A stretch of 50,167 nucleotides of DNA, taken from assembly GCA_009392515.1 (NCBI GenBank), contig VFGE01000039.1, positions 1 through 50,167 of the forward strand. Reading direction: 5' to 3'. The stretch comes from SAR202 cluster bacterium (GTDB lineage: Bacteria; Chloroflexota; Dehalococcoidia; Lucifugimonadales; UBA6952). Numbering within the stretch: the first letter of the stretch is position 1; the number at the start of each line of letters is the position of its first letter. The notes beneath the pieces are model-generated. The model searched no databases and was not told the origin of the DNA. It saw only the letters and a program-made list of their open reading frames with translations. This document shows positions 42,117-50,167 of this stretch, piece by piece. The position numbers were made by a program, and so were the translations under genes.

Positions 42117-44440
42117 TGAAGAAAACTATAAATGACTTAAAGGATTCGATAAAACAAAGGGCAATCATCAAATCTGGTAATAACTCTGTTAAAGGGTTAG
42201 ACGGTATCGCTACAATAAATTGGGATGTTTATGGAGTTCCTCATGCAACAGTTACAAGTGAATTAGATATGTGGTTTATCCAAGGTTTTTTACATGCTCA
42301 AGATCGATTATGGGGAATGGAGCGTACACGTAGATTTGTAAAAGGAACTTTATCGGAAATTATTGGGCCCGGTGGCTTAGGGCCGGACAAGTTTTTTCGA
42401 CGCGTTGGTACTATGAGGGCTGCAAAAAAAGAATGGGATTCTCTAGAGAACGAAGGGAAAAATGTTATTGAAGCGTATACAGCAGGTGTTAATGCATACC
42501 TTGATTTAGAACTTCCCTTACCTATTGAATTTGAATTACTAGATTATGTTCCAGAAAGATGGTCGCCATTAGATGTTACTGGCCGATGGAAACTCATAGC
42601 ACATTCACAATCTCTTAGTGGGCATGCAAAAATTAGCCGTATGCAAATGTTGCAGGCTTTGGGAGTTGAAAACTTTAAAAAAATCTTTCCCTACTATCCT
42701 GTAGATGCCCCAGTTATGGTTCCTATGGGCGAACTTGCCGGCGAAAGGTCAATAACAAATTTAAATGAACTTTTTGAAAAAGCATATAGTGAAATTGGAT
42801 TTTTAAACGGAACAGGATCCAATAATTGGGCTGTTGATGGCTCTTTGACTGAATCGGGATCCCCTCTTCTGGCAGGAGATCCTCACCTTGCAGTAACTGT
42901 TCCATGTTTTTGGCATGTACAGCATATAAGTGGTCCCGATTTTTCCTTTATTGGGGCTTCAATGCCAGGTGTTCCTGGGGTAACATATTATGGTCATAAT
43001 GGGCATACAGCCTGGAGTCTAACAACGGCTGGTGTAGATGCTCAAGATATCTATTTTGAGCAAATTAGAAATTCTAACAATCCTGAATATTTTTACAAAA
43101 ATGAATGGCTCCCAGCAGAAAAACATGAAGAATTAATATACGTTAAAGGTGAAAAAAATCCAATTACAGAAATAATTTATGAAACTCATCATGGTCCTAT
43201 TATTCAAGATCCAATTGGAGATGGTAAATATAGTATTTCGATGAATTGGTCTGGAAAAGAAACCCAACAAACTTTTAGTAGTTTTAAAGCAATGCATTCT
43301 TCTAAAACAGTCAATGAACTAATTGAGGCCCACAGGAAATGGACTACCCATACAAATAGAATTTTGGCAGATACTCAAGGAAATATAGGATATATATTAT
43401 CTGGGCAAGTACCAATTCGTATGGGGAATGTTCCTAATTTGTTTCCTGTCCCAGGTTGGACAGGAGATCATGAATGGATAGGAGAAATACCATTTGAAGA
43501 AATGCCAAGGCATATTAATCCTGAAAATCATTACCTCAACACATCAAATAATATGATTGTTTCCTATGATTTTCCTTATTATATCAATGCTACTGGCACA
43601 CCATATCGAGGGCAAAGAGTTAAAGAATTGCTTCTCAGGACTACTAAACATAACTCATCGACATTTTCAAAAATACAGATGGACACCTTTAGTATACCTG
43701 GTTTGAATTTAACTAAACGTATTCAAAACATTTCTCCTACTACTGAAAATGGTCAAAAAGCAAAAAATCTACTATCGGCTTGGGATGGGAATCTTTCAGC
43801 AGAAAGTTTTGGTTCGATTTATGAGGTACTTCGTTGGAGAATTCAAGTAAATATATTAAATAAGATTAGAGATGCTATGTTGGGTGAAAAACCAGCAGAA
43901 GAAACATTGAGAGTCCACATGACAGCTTTGGAATTTCTTATCTGTTCTGACGATAATTCAATTTTTCAATCAAATATATTTCCATATAACAATTGGGATG
44001 AATGTTTAACTATATCATTAGATGAAGTAGGTCAATTTCTAATGGATAAATTAGGCAATGATACTAACAAATGGAATTGGGGAAATGTTCACTCTATATT
44101 ATTTAGACATGGAAATGGCCGACAAGAACCTGAAGCTTCGCTTTTGAATGTTGGGCCTTTTTCTATACCAGGTTCTGGAGATACTATATGTAACTTTAAT
44201 CATACTAGTGGCCCAGATTTTAAAGCCACTTCTATGCCTAGTTTCCGTCAGATAATTGATCTTAGTGATTTTTCAAAATCTTTATTTATAATTCCACCGG
44301 GTAATTCTGGAGATCAGTCAAGTACACATTACAATGATAATGTAGAAAAATATTTTTCAGGAGAATATAATCCACTTTTATGGGATACTAAGGATATTGA
44401 GAAAAATATCGAATCGACACAAATAATAAACCCACTCTAG
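42116..44440 (+). CDS. Penicillin acylase family amidohydrolase (Ntn hydrolase)
   Basis: 774 residues, one-chain precursor of the heterodimeric Ntn-hydrolase family (penicillin G acylase, acyl-homoserine-lactone acylase, aculeacin acylase). Residues 30-230 form the alpha part (WDVYGVPHATVTSELDMWFIQGFLHAQDRLWGMERTRR). Self-cleavage is expected at G234/S235 in NGTGSNNWAVDG, making Ser235 the N-terminal nucleophile. The beta part has GVPGVTYYGHNGHTAWSLTTAGVDAQDIYFEQ and HLNTSNN-type active-site segments. Unlike secreted relatives it shows no N-terminal hydrophobic signal, so it may be cytoplasmic. Substrates are N-acyl amides; exact one unknown. It overlaps the cupin gene by 1 nt and is followed 21 bp later by the duplicated CoA-transferase. 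Confidence 0.92.
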   Translation: MKKTINDLKDSIKQRAIIKSGNNSVKGLDGIATINWDVYGVPHATVTSELDMWFIQGFLHAQDRLWGMERTRRFVKGTLSEIIGPGGLGPDKFFRRVGTMRAAKKEWDSLENEGKNVIEAYTAGVNAYLDLELPLPIEFELLDYVPERWSPLDVTGRWKLIAHSQSLSGHAKISRMQMLQALGVENFKKIFPYYPVDAPVMVPMGELAGERSITNLNELFEKAYSEIGFLNGTGSNNWAVDGSLTESGSPLLAGDPHLAVTVPCFWHVQHISGPDFSFIGASMPGVPGVTYYGHNGHTAWSLTTAGVDAQDIYFEQIRNSNNPEYFYKNEWLPAEKHEELIYVKGEKNPITEIIYETHHGPIIQDPIGDGKYSISMNWSGKETQQTFSSFKAMHSSKTVNELIEAHRKWTTHTNRILADTQGNIGYILSGQVPIRMGNVPNLFPVPGWTGDHEWIGEIPFEEMPRHINPENHYLNTSNNMIVSYDFPYYINATGTPYRGQRVKELLLRTTKHNSSTFSKIQMDTFSIPGLNLTKRIQNISPTTENGQKAKNLLSAWDGNLSAESFGSIYEVLRWRIQVNILNKIRDAMLGEKPAEETLRVHMTALEFLICSDDNSIFQSNIFPYNNWDECLTISLDEVGQFLMDKLGNDTNKWNWGNVHSILFRHGNGRQEPEASLLNVGPFSIPGSGDTICNFNHTSGPDFKATSMPSFRQIIDLSDFSKSLFIIPPGNSGDQSSTHYNDNVEKYFSGEYNPLLWDTKDIEKNIESTQIINPL

Positions 44441-44450
44441 TAGTGGTTTA

Positions 44451-46886
44451 AGGGAGCGAGTATGACAAATGCATCTGGAGCACTTTCAGGAGTTCGTGTT
44501 GTAACATGTTCTACTGCACAAGCAGGAACAGTTCCGTATATGCTTATGGCTGACCTGGGTGCTGAAGTTATTAAAATAGAAGTCCCTAATGTTGGAGACA
44601 ACTCAAGAAAATCAGGAGACATCAAAAATGGAATTAGTTCCTATTTTGAAACTAATAATCGCGGGGTAAAAAGCATAACATTAAATCTTAAATTACCTGA
44701 GGCACAAAAGATTCTTCATGAATTAGTAGCTACAGCCGAAATATTTGGTCAAAATTTCAGACCAGGGGCAGCTGAGCGTTATGGGTTTGGTTATGAACAA
44801 CTAAAAAAAATCAACCCAGCACTTGTTTATGCAAGCATTTCAGCTTATGGTCCAGATGGTCCTGATTCAAATTTAAAAGGTACTGATTCTGTTGGTCAAG
44901 CACTTGCCGGTGTCACTGAAGCTTTTTCTATACCTGGTCAACAAATGAGAACCGGAGTTGTTTCAATAGCTGATGAAACATGTGCAATAGTAACATTTGG
45001 TGGTGTACTTGCAGCACTCATTCATGCACGAGCAACAGGTCAAGGCCAAAAAATTGAAACCTCACTTATAGGAAGTGCTTTTCGATTAATGGGATGGACA
45101 ATGGCAACGGCAATGTGGAGAAATCAACCCCCTATTACTGGAGCAAGAATAAATGGAAGTCGAGAACGTGCTGGAATTGCTGCATGTTTTAATGATGCAG
45201 ATGGGAAACCATTAGCAATACAACTTGGTGCCAATGATTGGATTCCAGCTCTAAAGCTTCTAGGTTTTCATGAAACAATGGAGAAAAACGGATTAGCTGA
45301 TCTTGGGATATCATTTGAATCTGATGATAAAAAAAATCAGATACTTAATCAATTATCAGAATTGTTTGCAACAAACAAACGAGATCATTGGGTAGGATTG
45401 TTGCGAGAAGCTGATATGGTTGCAGCTCCTGTGAACAGCATGTTAGAAGCTTCGGAAGATCCTAATATGATAGCTAATGGCTATGTACAAAAGATGACAT
45501 ATCCAAATGGTGAGACATTAAAAATTCATGGCACACCTTGGAAACTTTCTGAAACACCTAGTAAACCTGGTATAGCACCCGACCTTGGTGCTCATAACAA
45601 AGAGATACTTAATTCGTTGGGTTATGACGATCAGGCTATAGAAAATCTCAAAGAAATTAAAGCTATATAGGGAGCGAGTATGACAAATGCATCTGGAGCA
45701 CTTTCAGGAGTTCGTGTTGTAACATGTTCTACTGCACAAGCAGGAACAGTTCCGTATATGCTTATGGCTGACCTGGGTGCTGAAGTTATTAAAATAGAAG
45801 TCCCTAATGTTGGAGACAACTCAAGAAAATCAGGAGACATCAAAAATGGAATTAGTTCCTATTTTGAAACTAATAATCGCGGGGTAAAAAGCATAACATT
45901 AAATCTTAAATTACCTGAGGCACAAAAGATTCTTCATGAATTAGTAGCTACAGCCGAAATATTTGGTCAAAATTTCAGACCAGGGGCAGCTGAGCGTTAT
46001 GGGTTTGGTTATGAACAACTAAAAAAAATCAACCCAGCACTTGTTTATGCAAGCATTTCAGCTTATGGTCCAGATGGTCCTGATTCAAATTTAAAAGGTA
46101 CTGATTCTGTTGGTCAAGCACTTGCCGGTGTCACTGAAGCTTTTTCTATACCTGGTCAACAAATGAGAACCGGAGTTGTTTCAATAGCTGATGAAACATG
46201 TGCAATAGTAACATTTGGTGGTGTACTTGCAGCACTCATTCATGCACGAGCAACAGGTCAAGGCCAAAAAATTGAAACCTCACTTATAGGAAGTGCTTTT
46301 CGATTAATGGGATGGACAATGGCAACGGCAATGTGGAGAAATCAACCCCCTATTACTGGAGCAAGAATAAATGGAAGTCGAGAACGTGCTGGAATTGCTG
46401 CATGTTTTAATGATGCAGATGGGAAACCATTAGCAATACAACTTGGTGCCAATGATTGGATTCCAGCTCTAAAGCTTCTAGGTTTTCATGAAACAATGGA
46501 GAAAAACGGATTAGCTGATCTTGGGATATCATTTGAATCTGATGATAAAAAAAATCAGATACTTAATCAATTATCAGAATTGTTTGCAACAAACAAACGA
46601 GATCATTGGGTAGGATTGTTGCGAGAAGCTGATATGGTTGCAGCTCCTGTGAACAGCATGTTAGAAGCTTCGGAAGATCCTAATATGATAGCTAATGGCT
46701 ATGTACAAAAGATGACATATCCAAATGGTGAGACATTAAAAATTCATGGCACACCTTGGAAACTTTCTGAAACACCTAGTAAACCTGGTATAGCACCCGA
46801 CCTTGGTGCTCATAACAAAGAGATACTTAATTCGTTGGGTTATGACGATCAGGCTATAGAAAATCTCAAAGAAATTAAAGCTATAT
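44451..46886. repeat. Perfect 1,218-bp tandem duplication
   Basis: Two copies at 44451-45668 and 45669-46886 each contain the ribosome-binding site GGAGCGAG and one complete CoA-transferase gene; the two copies read the same wherever I compared them, and the encoded proteins are identical over all 402 residues. The second copy runs 2 nt further (AG to 46888) before the sequences diverge, so the join carries a 2-nt microhomology. There are no flanking insertion-sequence ends. It is either a very recent gene duplication or an assembly artefact. Confidence 0.92.
44462..45670 (+). CDS. CaiB/BaiF family III CoA-transferase, duplicate copy 1
   Basis: 402 residues, family III CoA-transferase/formyl-CoA transferase fold (interlocked dimer). 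The catalytic Asp is D171 in VSIADETCAI. Family features: the N-terminal RVVTCSTAQAGTVPYMLMADLGAEVIKIE (CoA-binding start), QNFRPGAAERYGFGYEQLKKINPALVYASISAYGPDGP near 97-134, and the C-terminal LGAHNKEILNSLGYD. It transfers CoA from one acyl-CoA to a free carboxylic acid; substrate unknown. Codon choice looks a little less AT-biased than the neighbours (an impression). The start has GGAGCGAG. It follows the penicillin acylase by 21 bp and could activate an acid released by it. Confidence 0.93.
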   Translation: MTNASGALSGVRVVTCSTAQAGTVPYMLMADLGAEVIKIEVPNVGDNSRKSGDIKNGISSYFETNNRGVKSITLNLKLPEAQKILHELVATAEIFGQNFRPGAAERYGFGYEQLKKINPALVYASISAYGPDGPDSNLKGTDSVGQALAGVTEAFSIPGQQMRTGVVSIADETCAIVTFGGVLAALIHARATGQGQKIETSLIGSAFRLMGWTMATAMWRNQPPITGARINGSRERAGIAACFNDADGKPLAIQLGANDWIPALKLLGFHETMEKNGLADLGISFESDDKKNQILNQLSELFATNKRDHWVGLLREADMVAAPVNSMLEASEDPNMIANGYVQKMTYPNGETLKIHGTPWKLSETPSKPGIAPDLGAHNKEILNSLGYDDQAIENLKEIKAI

Positions 46887-46888
46887 AG
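45680..46888 (+). CDS. CaiB/BaiF family III CoA-transferase, duplicate copy 2
   Basis: Identical 402-residue protein to copy 1, with the same ribosome-binding site, catalytic D171 and stop. Its stop lies 9 bp before the EthD-like gene. If the duplication is real, the effect is double dosage of this enzyme. If it is an assembly error, only one gene exists. No divergence is visible between the copies, so the event would be very recent or maintained by gene conversion. Confidence 0.9.
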   Translation: MTNASGALSGVRVVTCSTAQAGTVPYMLMADLGAEVIKIEVPNVGDNSRKSGDIKNGISSYFETNNRGVKSITLNLKLPEAQKILHELVATAEIFGQNFRPGAAERYGFGYEQLKKINPALVYASISAYGPDGPDSNLKGTDSVGQALAGVTEAFSIPGQQMRTGVVSIADETCAIVTFGGVLAALIHARATGQGQKIETSLIGSAFRLMGWTMATAMWRNQPPITGARINGSRERAGIAACFNDADGKPLAIQLGANDWIPALKLLGFHETMEKNGLADLGISFESDDKKNQILNQLSELFATNKRDHWVGLLREADMVAAPVNSMLEASEDPNMIANGYVQKMTYPNGETLKIHGTPWKLSETPSKPGIAPDLGAHNKEILNSLGYDDQAIENLKEIKAI

Positions 46889-46897
46889 AGCTTATAC

Positions 46898-47212
46898 ATG
46901 ATTGTTGTTAGTATGTTTTTTCCAAACACAAATCAAACAAAATTTGATAATATTTATTATCGAAATTCTCATTATAAAATTGTAAGAAACCTTTTAGATC
47001 CTTTAGGTTTAGTTGAAATTGAAATGCTAGCAGGAGTATCGGATACTAGTCCAGAAACTCCGCCTAAATATCATGCTATTACTAATTTTAAGTTTAAATC
47101 TATTGAAAATGTCCATAATGCCTTCACGCAAACAGCCAAAACAATCATTATAGATAGCCAGAATTTCACAAACACTAAACCTCTTTTTCAAATATCCGAA
47201 ATTATAGTATAA
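46898..47212 (+). CDS. EthD domain protein
   Basis: 104 residues with the ferredoxin-like alpha/beta-barrel pattern of EthD/REDY proteins: IVVSMFFPNTNQTKFDNIYYRNSHYKIVRNLL at the N terminus is characteristic (the hydrophobic strand, then Asp/Tyr and His). EthD proteins support ether or other degradation in an unclear way and are often beside catabolic genes. Its 3' end overlaps the convergent CoA-transferase by 11 bp. It follows copy 2 of the duplicated CoA-transferase by 9 bp, so it is probably in the same transcript. Confidence 0.8.
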   Translation: MIVVSMFFPNTNQTKFDNIYYRNSHYKIVRNLLDPLGLVEIEMLAGVSDTSPETPPKYHAITNFKFKSIENVHNAFTQTAKTIIIDSQNFTNTKPLFQISEIIV

Positions 47213-48314
47213 CTCTCCTATTTCGAAGTTCAATGATATCTGATTCTAAGTAGCCTAGTTCTTGTAAAACTTTATCTGTATCTTCTCCTAGTTGTGGGGC
47301 GGCTTTTGTAGTGCTTATATGCTTATTATCTATTATCGCAGGGTGTACTGATTGTTTGATTTCTCCATACGTTGGCGATGTTACGGATATTTGCATTGAA
47401 TGATCGGCTAAAAATTCATTTTCCATTAATTGTTTTGTAGTGTTAACTTTTTCACAATAACCACCATAGCTTCGTACTAATTTTATAATTTTATTTGAAT
47501 TAATCTTTGATAAGTGTTTGATAAAATCTTCTTGCGATGATGATTTAGTTGAATTTTTGATCATATTAAAATTCTCTTGACTTTGGGCATCTATATATAT
47601 CCAGGAATCACTACATTGATATAAACGTTTGTATTCATTAATTCCAAAATTATCATGCGTTGACTCCAATTCCCAAGGCTTATTGTCAATGAAGAAAAAT
47701 TCTGCTGCTTGTACTGCCATAATTGTATTCATTAAGCATGTCTCAACATTATGAGATTTGCCTGTTTTGCTTCTATCCAATAAACCCAAACAGACTGACC
47801 ATGCACCTAGTAAGGCCGCTGTATAATCAGATAAAGCTACTCGCATAAATGCTGGTCTATCTTCATTTTCAGATTGATAAATCATGCTTCCACTCATAGC
47901 TTGAAATAATGGATCAAATCCCGGGGTTTTATTATAGGGGCCAGTGGTCCCATATGCATTTATAGTGCAATATGTAATACTTTTGTTGTATTTAAGAAGG
48001 CTTTCATAATCTACATTTAATTTTTCTGCTACCCCGTAACGATAATTTTGAACAACACAGTCACTAATTTTAGAAATTTCATAAATAATGTCCTTACCTT
48101 CTTGGTGTTGCAAATTTACTGCTATTCCTCGTTTACTTCTATTCCATGTTTCAAATCCTGCAAGGGCCCTAAATCCATCTCCATCAAAAGATTCAACCTT
48201 GATAACATCTGCGCCTAAGTCAGCAAGTAATCCGGAACAATATGCTCCTGCAATATATCCAGCTAGATCAAGCACTCTAAACGATTGTAATAATTTATTA
48301 TTCATTATTTCCAT
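47202..48314 (-). CDS. CaiB/BaiF family III CoA-transferase (active-site Asp present)
   Basis: 370 residues, somewhat shorter than the usual 390-420. N-terminal FRVLDLAGYIAGAYCSGLLADLGADVIKVES, VQNYRYGVAEKLNVDYESLLKYNKSITYCTINAYGTTGPY near 88-127, and the catalytic D163 in ALSDYTAAL. The C-terminal lid is short. The ATG at 48314 has a weak ribosome-binding site; an in-frame ATG at 48305 follows GGA at better distance and aligns better with relatives. Either way the start overlaps the 3' end of the upstream CoA-transferase gene (17 or 8 bp), so the pair is translationally coupled and may form a heteromer. Confidence 0.88.
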   Translation of the reverse strand: MEIMNNKLLQSFRVLDLAGYIAGAYCSGLLADLGADVIKVESFDGDGFRALAGFETWNRSKRGIAVNLQHQEGKDIIYEISKISDCVVQNYRYGVAEKLNVDYESLLKYNKSITYCTINAYGTTGPYNKTPGFDPLFQAMSGSMIYQSENEDRPAFMRVALSDYTAALLGAWSVCLGLLDRSKTGKSHNVETCLMNTIMAVQAAEFFFIDNKPWELESTHDNFGINEYKRLYQCSDSWIYIDAQSQENFNMIKNSTKSSSQEDFIKHLSKINSNKIIKLVRSYGGYCEKVNTTKQLMENEFLADHSMQISVTSPTYGEIKQSVHPAIIDNKHISTTKAAPQLGEDTDKVLQELGYLESDIIELRNRRVIL

Positions 48315-49476
48315 AAATTATATTCTTATCTTTAAAATGATTTATTTCTTTTTGCGTATATCCAATTTCTGTTAATATTTTATTATTATCAAAACCTGTA
48401 GGTTTAACTAGTGGGTTTATTTCAGTTTTCCCCCCATCAAAATATACGATGTTAGATATCTGTTTAGTATTTCCTAAGTTATTATTATTAAATGATTCAA
48501 TTGTTTTATTATGTGACATTTGTTCATGGTTGATATATTCGCTTTTTGTTCCTACTTTGGCAAACGGTATATCTGTTAACTTCATGAATTCCTCCCAATA
48601 TTCTAACGTCTTTTTCCTGAATATAGGTTCGAATATTTCTGCAAGCTCTAGATGATATTCAGCGGGAATTCCCCAGGGAGCATCAATAAACCTTTCGTCA
48701 ATAACAAGTTCTTCAAGTTCTAGACCTATACACAATTTGTTCCAAAATGATGGATTTCCACCGGCTAGAAAAAACCAACCATCTTTGGCTTTAAATAATC
48801 TATATATAGGAACCCCTGCCCTTATTCCATCACGTATTATTGGCTTTCTTACCGGAAGGTTCATGCCCGTCATAAATTGAGCACTTTGCATAACCATAGC
48901 ACTATGGGATAAAGAAATTTCAATTTTTTTACCTTCGTTATGGATTTCTTTCCATAAGAGAGCGGCAGTAATATGATAACTAGAATTAAAGGCTGCACCA
49001 TAAGCCGCTGTAGGCACCCGTACAAATTCTGGTATTCCATCATCTCCCTGGTCGCCCATTAATCCAAAAGCAGCTCCAACTGAATATTCATTCCCGTGTC
49101 TTTCTTTATAAGGCCCTGTTGAAGAAAAAGGAGGAATAATACAATATATTATATTATCATTGTGATTTCGTACTGATTCATAATCAAGTTCATTTATTGA
49201 AAGTTCCGATTCAATACCATCAAGGATAATTACATCAGATATCTTAATAAGTTCAGATAAAATTGATTTGGAATCAGGTTTTTCAAGGTTGAGTGAAAAT
49301 TGCTCTTTCCCACGGTTCCATAATTGATAACGAACATCATTTCTTGCATCTGTGTATTGATCAAATTCAAGTTTAATCACTCTAGCGCCCATATTTTGTA
49401 GCAACATAGAACAATATGGCCCCGCAATACCCTCTGAAGCATCTAAAATAACAATGTCATTTAGTACATTGATCAC
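48298..49476 (-). CDS. CaiB/BaiF family III CoA-transferase-like protein lacking the catalytic Asp
   Basis: 392 residues with the family fold features VILDASEGIAGPYCSMLLQNMGARVIKLE and IIYCIIPPFSSTGPY. At the active-site position, where the other copies in the window have IAD or LSD, this protein reads RVPTAAYGAA, placing Ala158 where Asp is expected (codon near 49003-49005). It therefore probably cannot form the aspartyl-CoA anhydride intermediate by itself. It starts with GTG at 49476, preceded by GAGG 5 nt upstream. It overlaps the next gene, which keeps the Asp. Family III enzymes with unlike subunits are known (for example BbsEF), so a catalytic plus structural subunit pair is the favoured reading. 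Confidence 0.85.
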   Translation of the reverse strand: MINVLNDIVILDASEGIAGPYCSMLLQNMGARVIKLEFDQYTDARNDVRYQLWNRGKEQFSLNLEKPDSKSILSELIKISDVIILDGIESELSINELDYESVRNHNDNIIYCIIPPFSSTGPYKERHGNEYSVGAAFGLMGDQGDDGIPEFVRVPTAAYGAAFNSSYHITAALLWKEIHNEGKKIEISLSHSAMVMQSAQFMTGMNLPVRKPIIRDGIRAGVPIYRLFKAKDGWFFLAGGNPSFWNKLCIGLELEELVIDERFIDAPWGIPAEYHLELAEIFEPIFRKKTLEYWEEFMKLTDIPFAKVGTKSEYINHEQMSHNKTIESFNNNNLGNTKQISNIVYFDGGKTEINPLVKPTGFDNNKILTEIGYTQKEINHFKDKNIIYGNNE

Positions 49477-49513
49477 GTAATCCTCTTTAATAGAGATTTA
49501 TAGTATTTGTTAT

Positions 49514-49522
49514 TGGTATAAT
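49514..49522 (+). promoter_or_regulatory. Extended -10 promoter of ligA
   Basis: TGGTATAAT, a perfect TATAAT with upstream TGn, lies about 80 bp before ligA in the 124-bp gap to the divergent CoA-transferase gene. No clear -35 is seen. Confidence 0.42.
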
Positions 49523-49600
49523 ATATTGGTAATTTAAATGAATAATGAATAACTATAAATAGTATTTATCAGCAATACAATAACAATTCGAATAATAATC

Positions 49601-50167
49601 ATGACAGATGAGAATATATATAAACAAATAGATTCATTACGATCCTTGATTGAATTTCATAATATTCAATATTACCAATTAAATGATTCCAAAATTTCTG
49701 ATTCCGAATACGATGAATTATTTAATCAACTAAAAAAATTTGAAGAGTTATACCCTCACTTAGTGAATCCAGCATCTCCAACTCAAAAAGTTGGCAGTCC
49801 TGCTTTAGATCAGTTTGCTAAAGTTAATCATAAATCTCCTATGCTAAGTTTAGGAAATGTATTCGATAAGCATCAATTAGAGGTATGGTATGCTCGTATA
49901 AGTCGGTTGTTAGATGATGACTCATTTGAGATGCAATGCGAATTGAAATTTGATGGCCTTGCAGTTTCAATCTTATATGAAAATGGTTCATTAACTACTG
50001 GATCTACAAGAGGGAACGGTATTATTGGTGAAAATATAACTAATAATATAAAAACTCTCAAAAATCTCCCTCACAATATTAAATTTACTAGTAATTCACT
50101 GATAGATGTTCGCGGAGAAGTTTATTGCCCTTTAGATCAGTTTCATAACTTTAATAAAGAAAGAGAA
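49601..50167 (+). CDS. ligA: NAD-dependent DNA ligase, 5' part (runs off the window)
   Basis: The first 189 codons of the bacterial replicative ligase that seals nicks using NAD. Visible are the Ia domain (IEFHNIQYYQLNDSKISDSEYDELFNQLKKFEELYP), PASPTQKVGSP, HKSPMLSLGNVF, and the nucleotidyltransferase motif ELKFDGLAVS with Lys116 as the residue adenylated. GSTRGNGIIGENITNNIKT and DVRGEVY follow, as in all LigA. ATG 49601 is the first Met in frame; the Shine-Dalgarno is weak. The rest of the gene lies beyond the window. Confidence 0.96.
   Translation, partial: MTDENIYKQIDSLRSLIEFHNIQYYQLNDSKISDSEYDELFNQLKKFEELYPHLVNPASPTQKVGSPALDQFAKVNHKSPMLSLGNVFDKHQLEVWYARISRLLDDDSFEMQCELKFDGLAVSILYENGSLTTGSTRGNGIIGENITNNIKTLKNLPHNIKFTSNSLIDVRGEVYCPLDQFHNFNKERE

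Noticed and set aside
44432-44446. Short hairpin CCACT-N5-AGTGG after the penicillin acylase as a terminator
   Set aside because: Only 5 bp with no following T tract, and the CoA-transferase starts 15 bp later in the same direction.
44437-45843. Antisense reading frames of 62 and 70 codons repeated at both CoA-transferase copies
   Set aside because: They are shadows of the duplicated gene on the opposite strand, without ribosome-binding sites or recognisable products.
1-50167. CRISPR array, tRNA or rRNA genes, insertion sequences, prophage
   Set aside because: No short regularly spaced repeats, cloverleaf-like segments, transposase or phage genes were seen. The only long repeat is the CoA-transferase duplication. 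Read by eye, so small RNAs could be missed.

Overview
The window is a gene-dense, AT-rich (low-GC by eye, not computed) bacterial chromosome segment. About 47 protein genes are packed on both strands, no gap exceeds 300 bp, and I saw no rRNA, tRNA, CRISPR array or insertion sequence. Housekeeping genes (valS, secA, prs, purA, rarA, rpiB, ligA) alternate with a large, paralogue-rich set of catabolic genes: three crotonase-fold enzymes, two HpcH/HpaI aldolases, a thiolase, MmgE/PrpD, three FAH-family hydrolases, paired MaoC-like proteins, a luciferase-like flavin oxidoreductase, a GMC oxidoreductase, penicillin acylase, CocE-type hydrolase and four family III CoA-transferases. This mix, with low GC and tight packing, suggests an oligotrophic marine bacterium of the SAR202/Dehalococcoidia type (Chloroflexota). 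That placement is inference from gene content only.

Layout. 1-2126: 3' part of valS. 2133-2927: an enoyl-CoA hydratase. 3004-4520: two convergent HpcH/HpaI aldolases. 3765-10399 (minus) is one tight operon read as crotonase, prs, secA, unknown protein, lipoprotein, aldolase, with a good sigma70-like promoter at 10447-10475. 10497-15783: an MFS transporter, thiolase, MmgE/PrpD and aminotransferase. 15937-21417 (plus) is another operon: purA, two FAH-family genes, two MaoC-like genes, a PIG-L deacetylase and a solute-binding-like protein. It converges on a minus-strand pair, FAH3 and a GrdB-like gene. 23410-31991: oligopeptide-binding lipoprotein, MFS exporter, rarA, TPP enzyme, rpiB, SMR transporter, ROK kinase. 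32119-38683: flavin oxidoreductase with two membrane proteins, two hydrolases, and a crotonase with a DinB/DfsB-like protein. 38677-44440: MFS, GMC oxidoreductase, cupin and penicillin acylase. 44451-49476: CoA-transferase island. 49601-end: 5' part of ligA.

The most notable element is the gene at 21419-22396. It is split by an in-frame UGA exactly at the redox position of the glycine/sarcosine/betaine reductase B family (U-P-V-C), and a 7-bp stem with a 5-nt G-containing loop begins 10 nt after the UGA, as expected of a bacterial SECIS element. It is therefore very probably a selenoprotein. It sits with three FAH-family enzymes, two hot-dog hydratase-like proteins and a PIG-L hydrolase, without GrdA or GrdC partners in view, so it may belong to an uncharacterised reductive cleavage pathway.

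Other highlights are a perfect 1,218-bp tandem duplication of a CoA-transferase gene, an adjacent overlapping pair of divergent CoA-transferases in which one lacks the catalytic Asp, a perfect 24-bp palindrome between two divergent genes, and an MFS gene whose first membrane helix lies upstream of its first canonical start codon.
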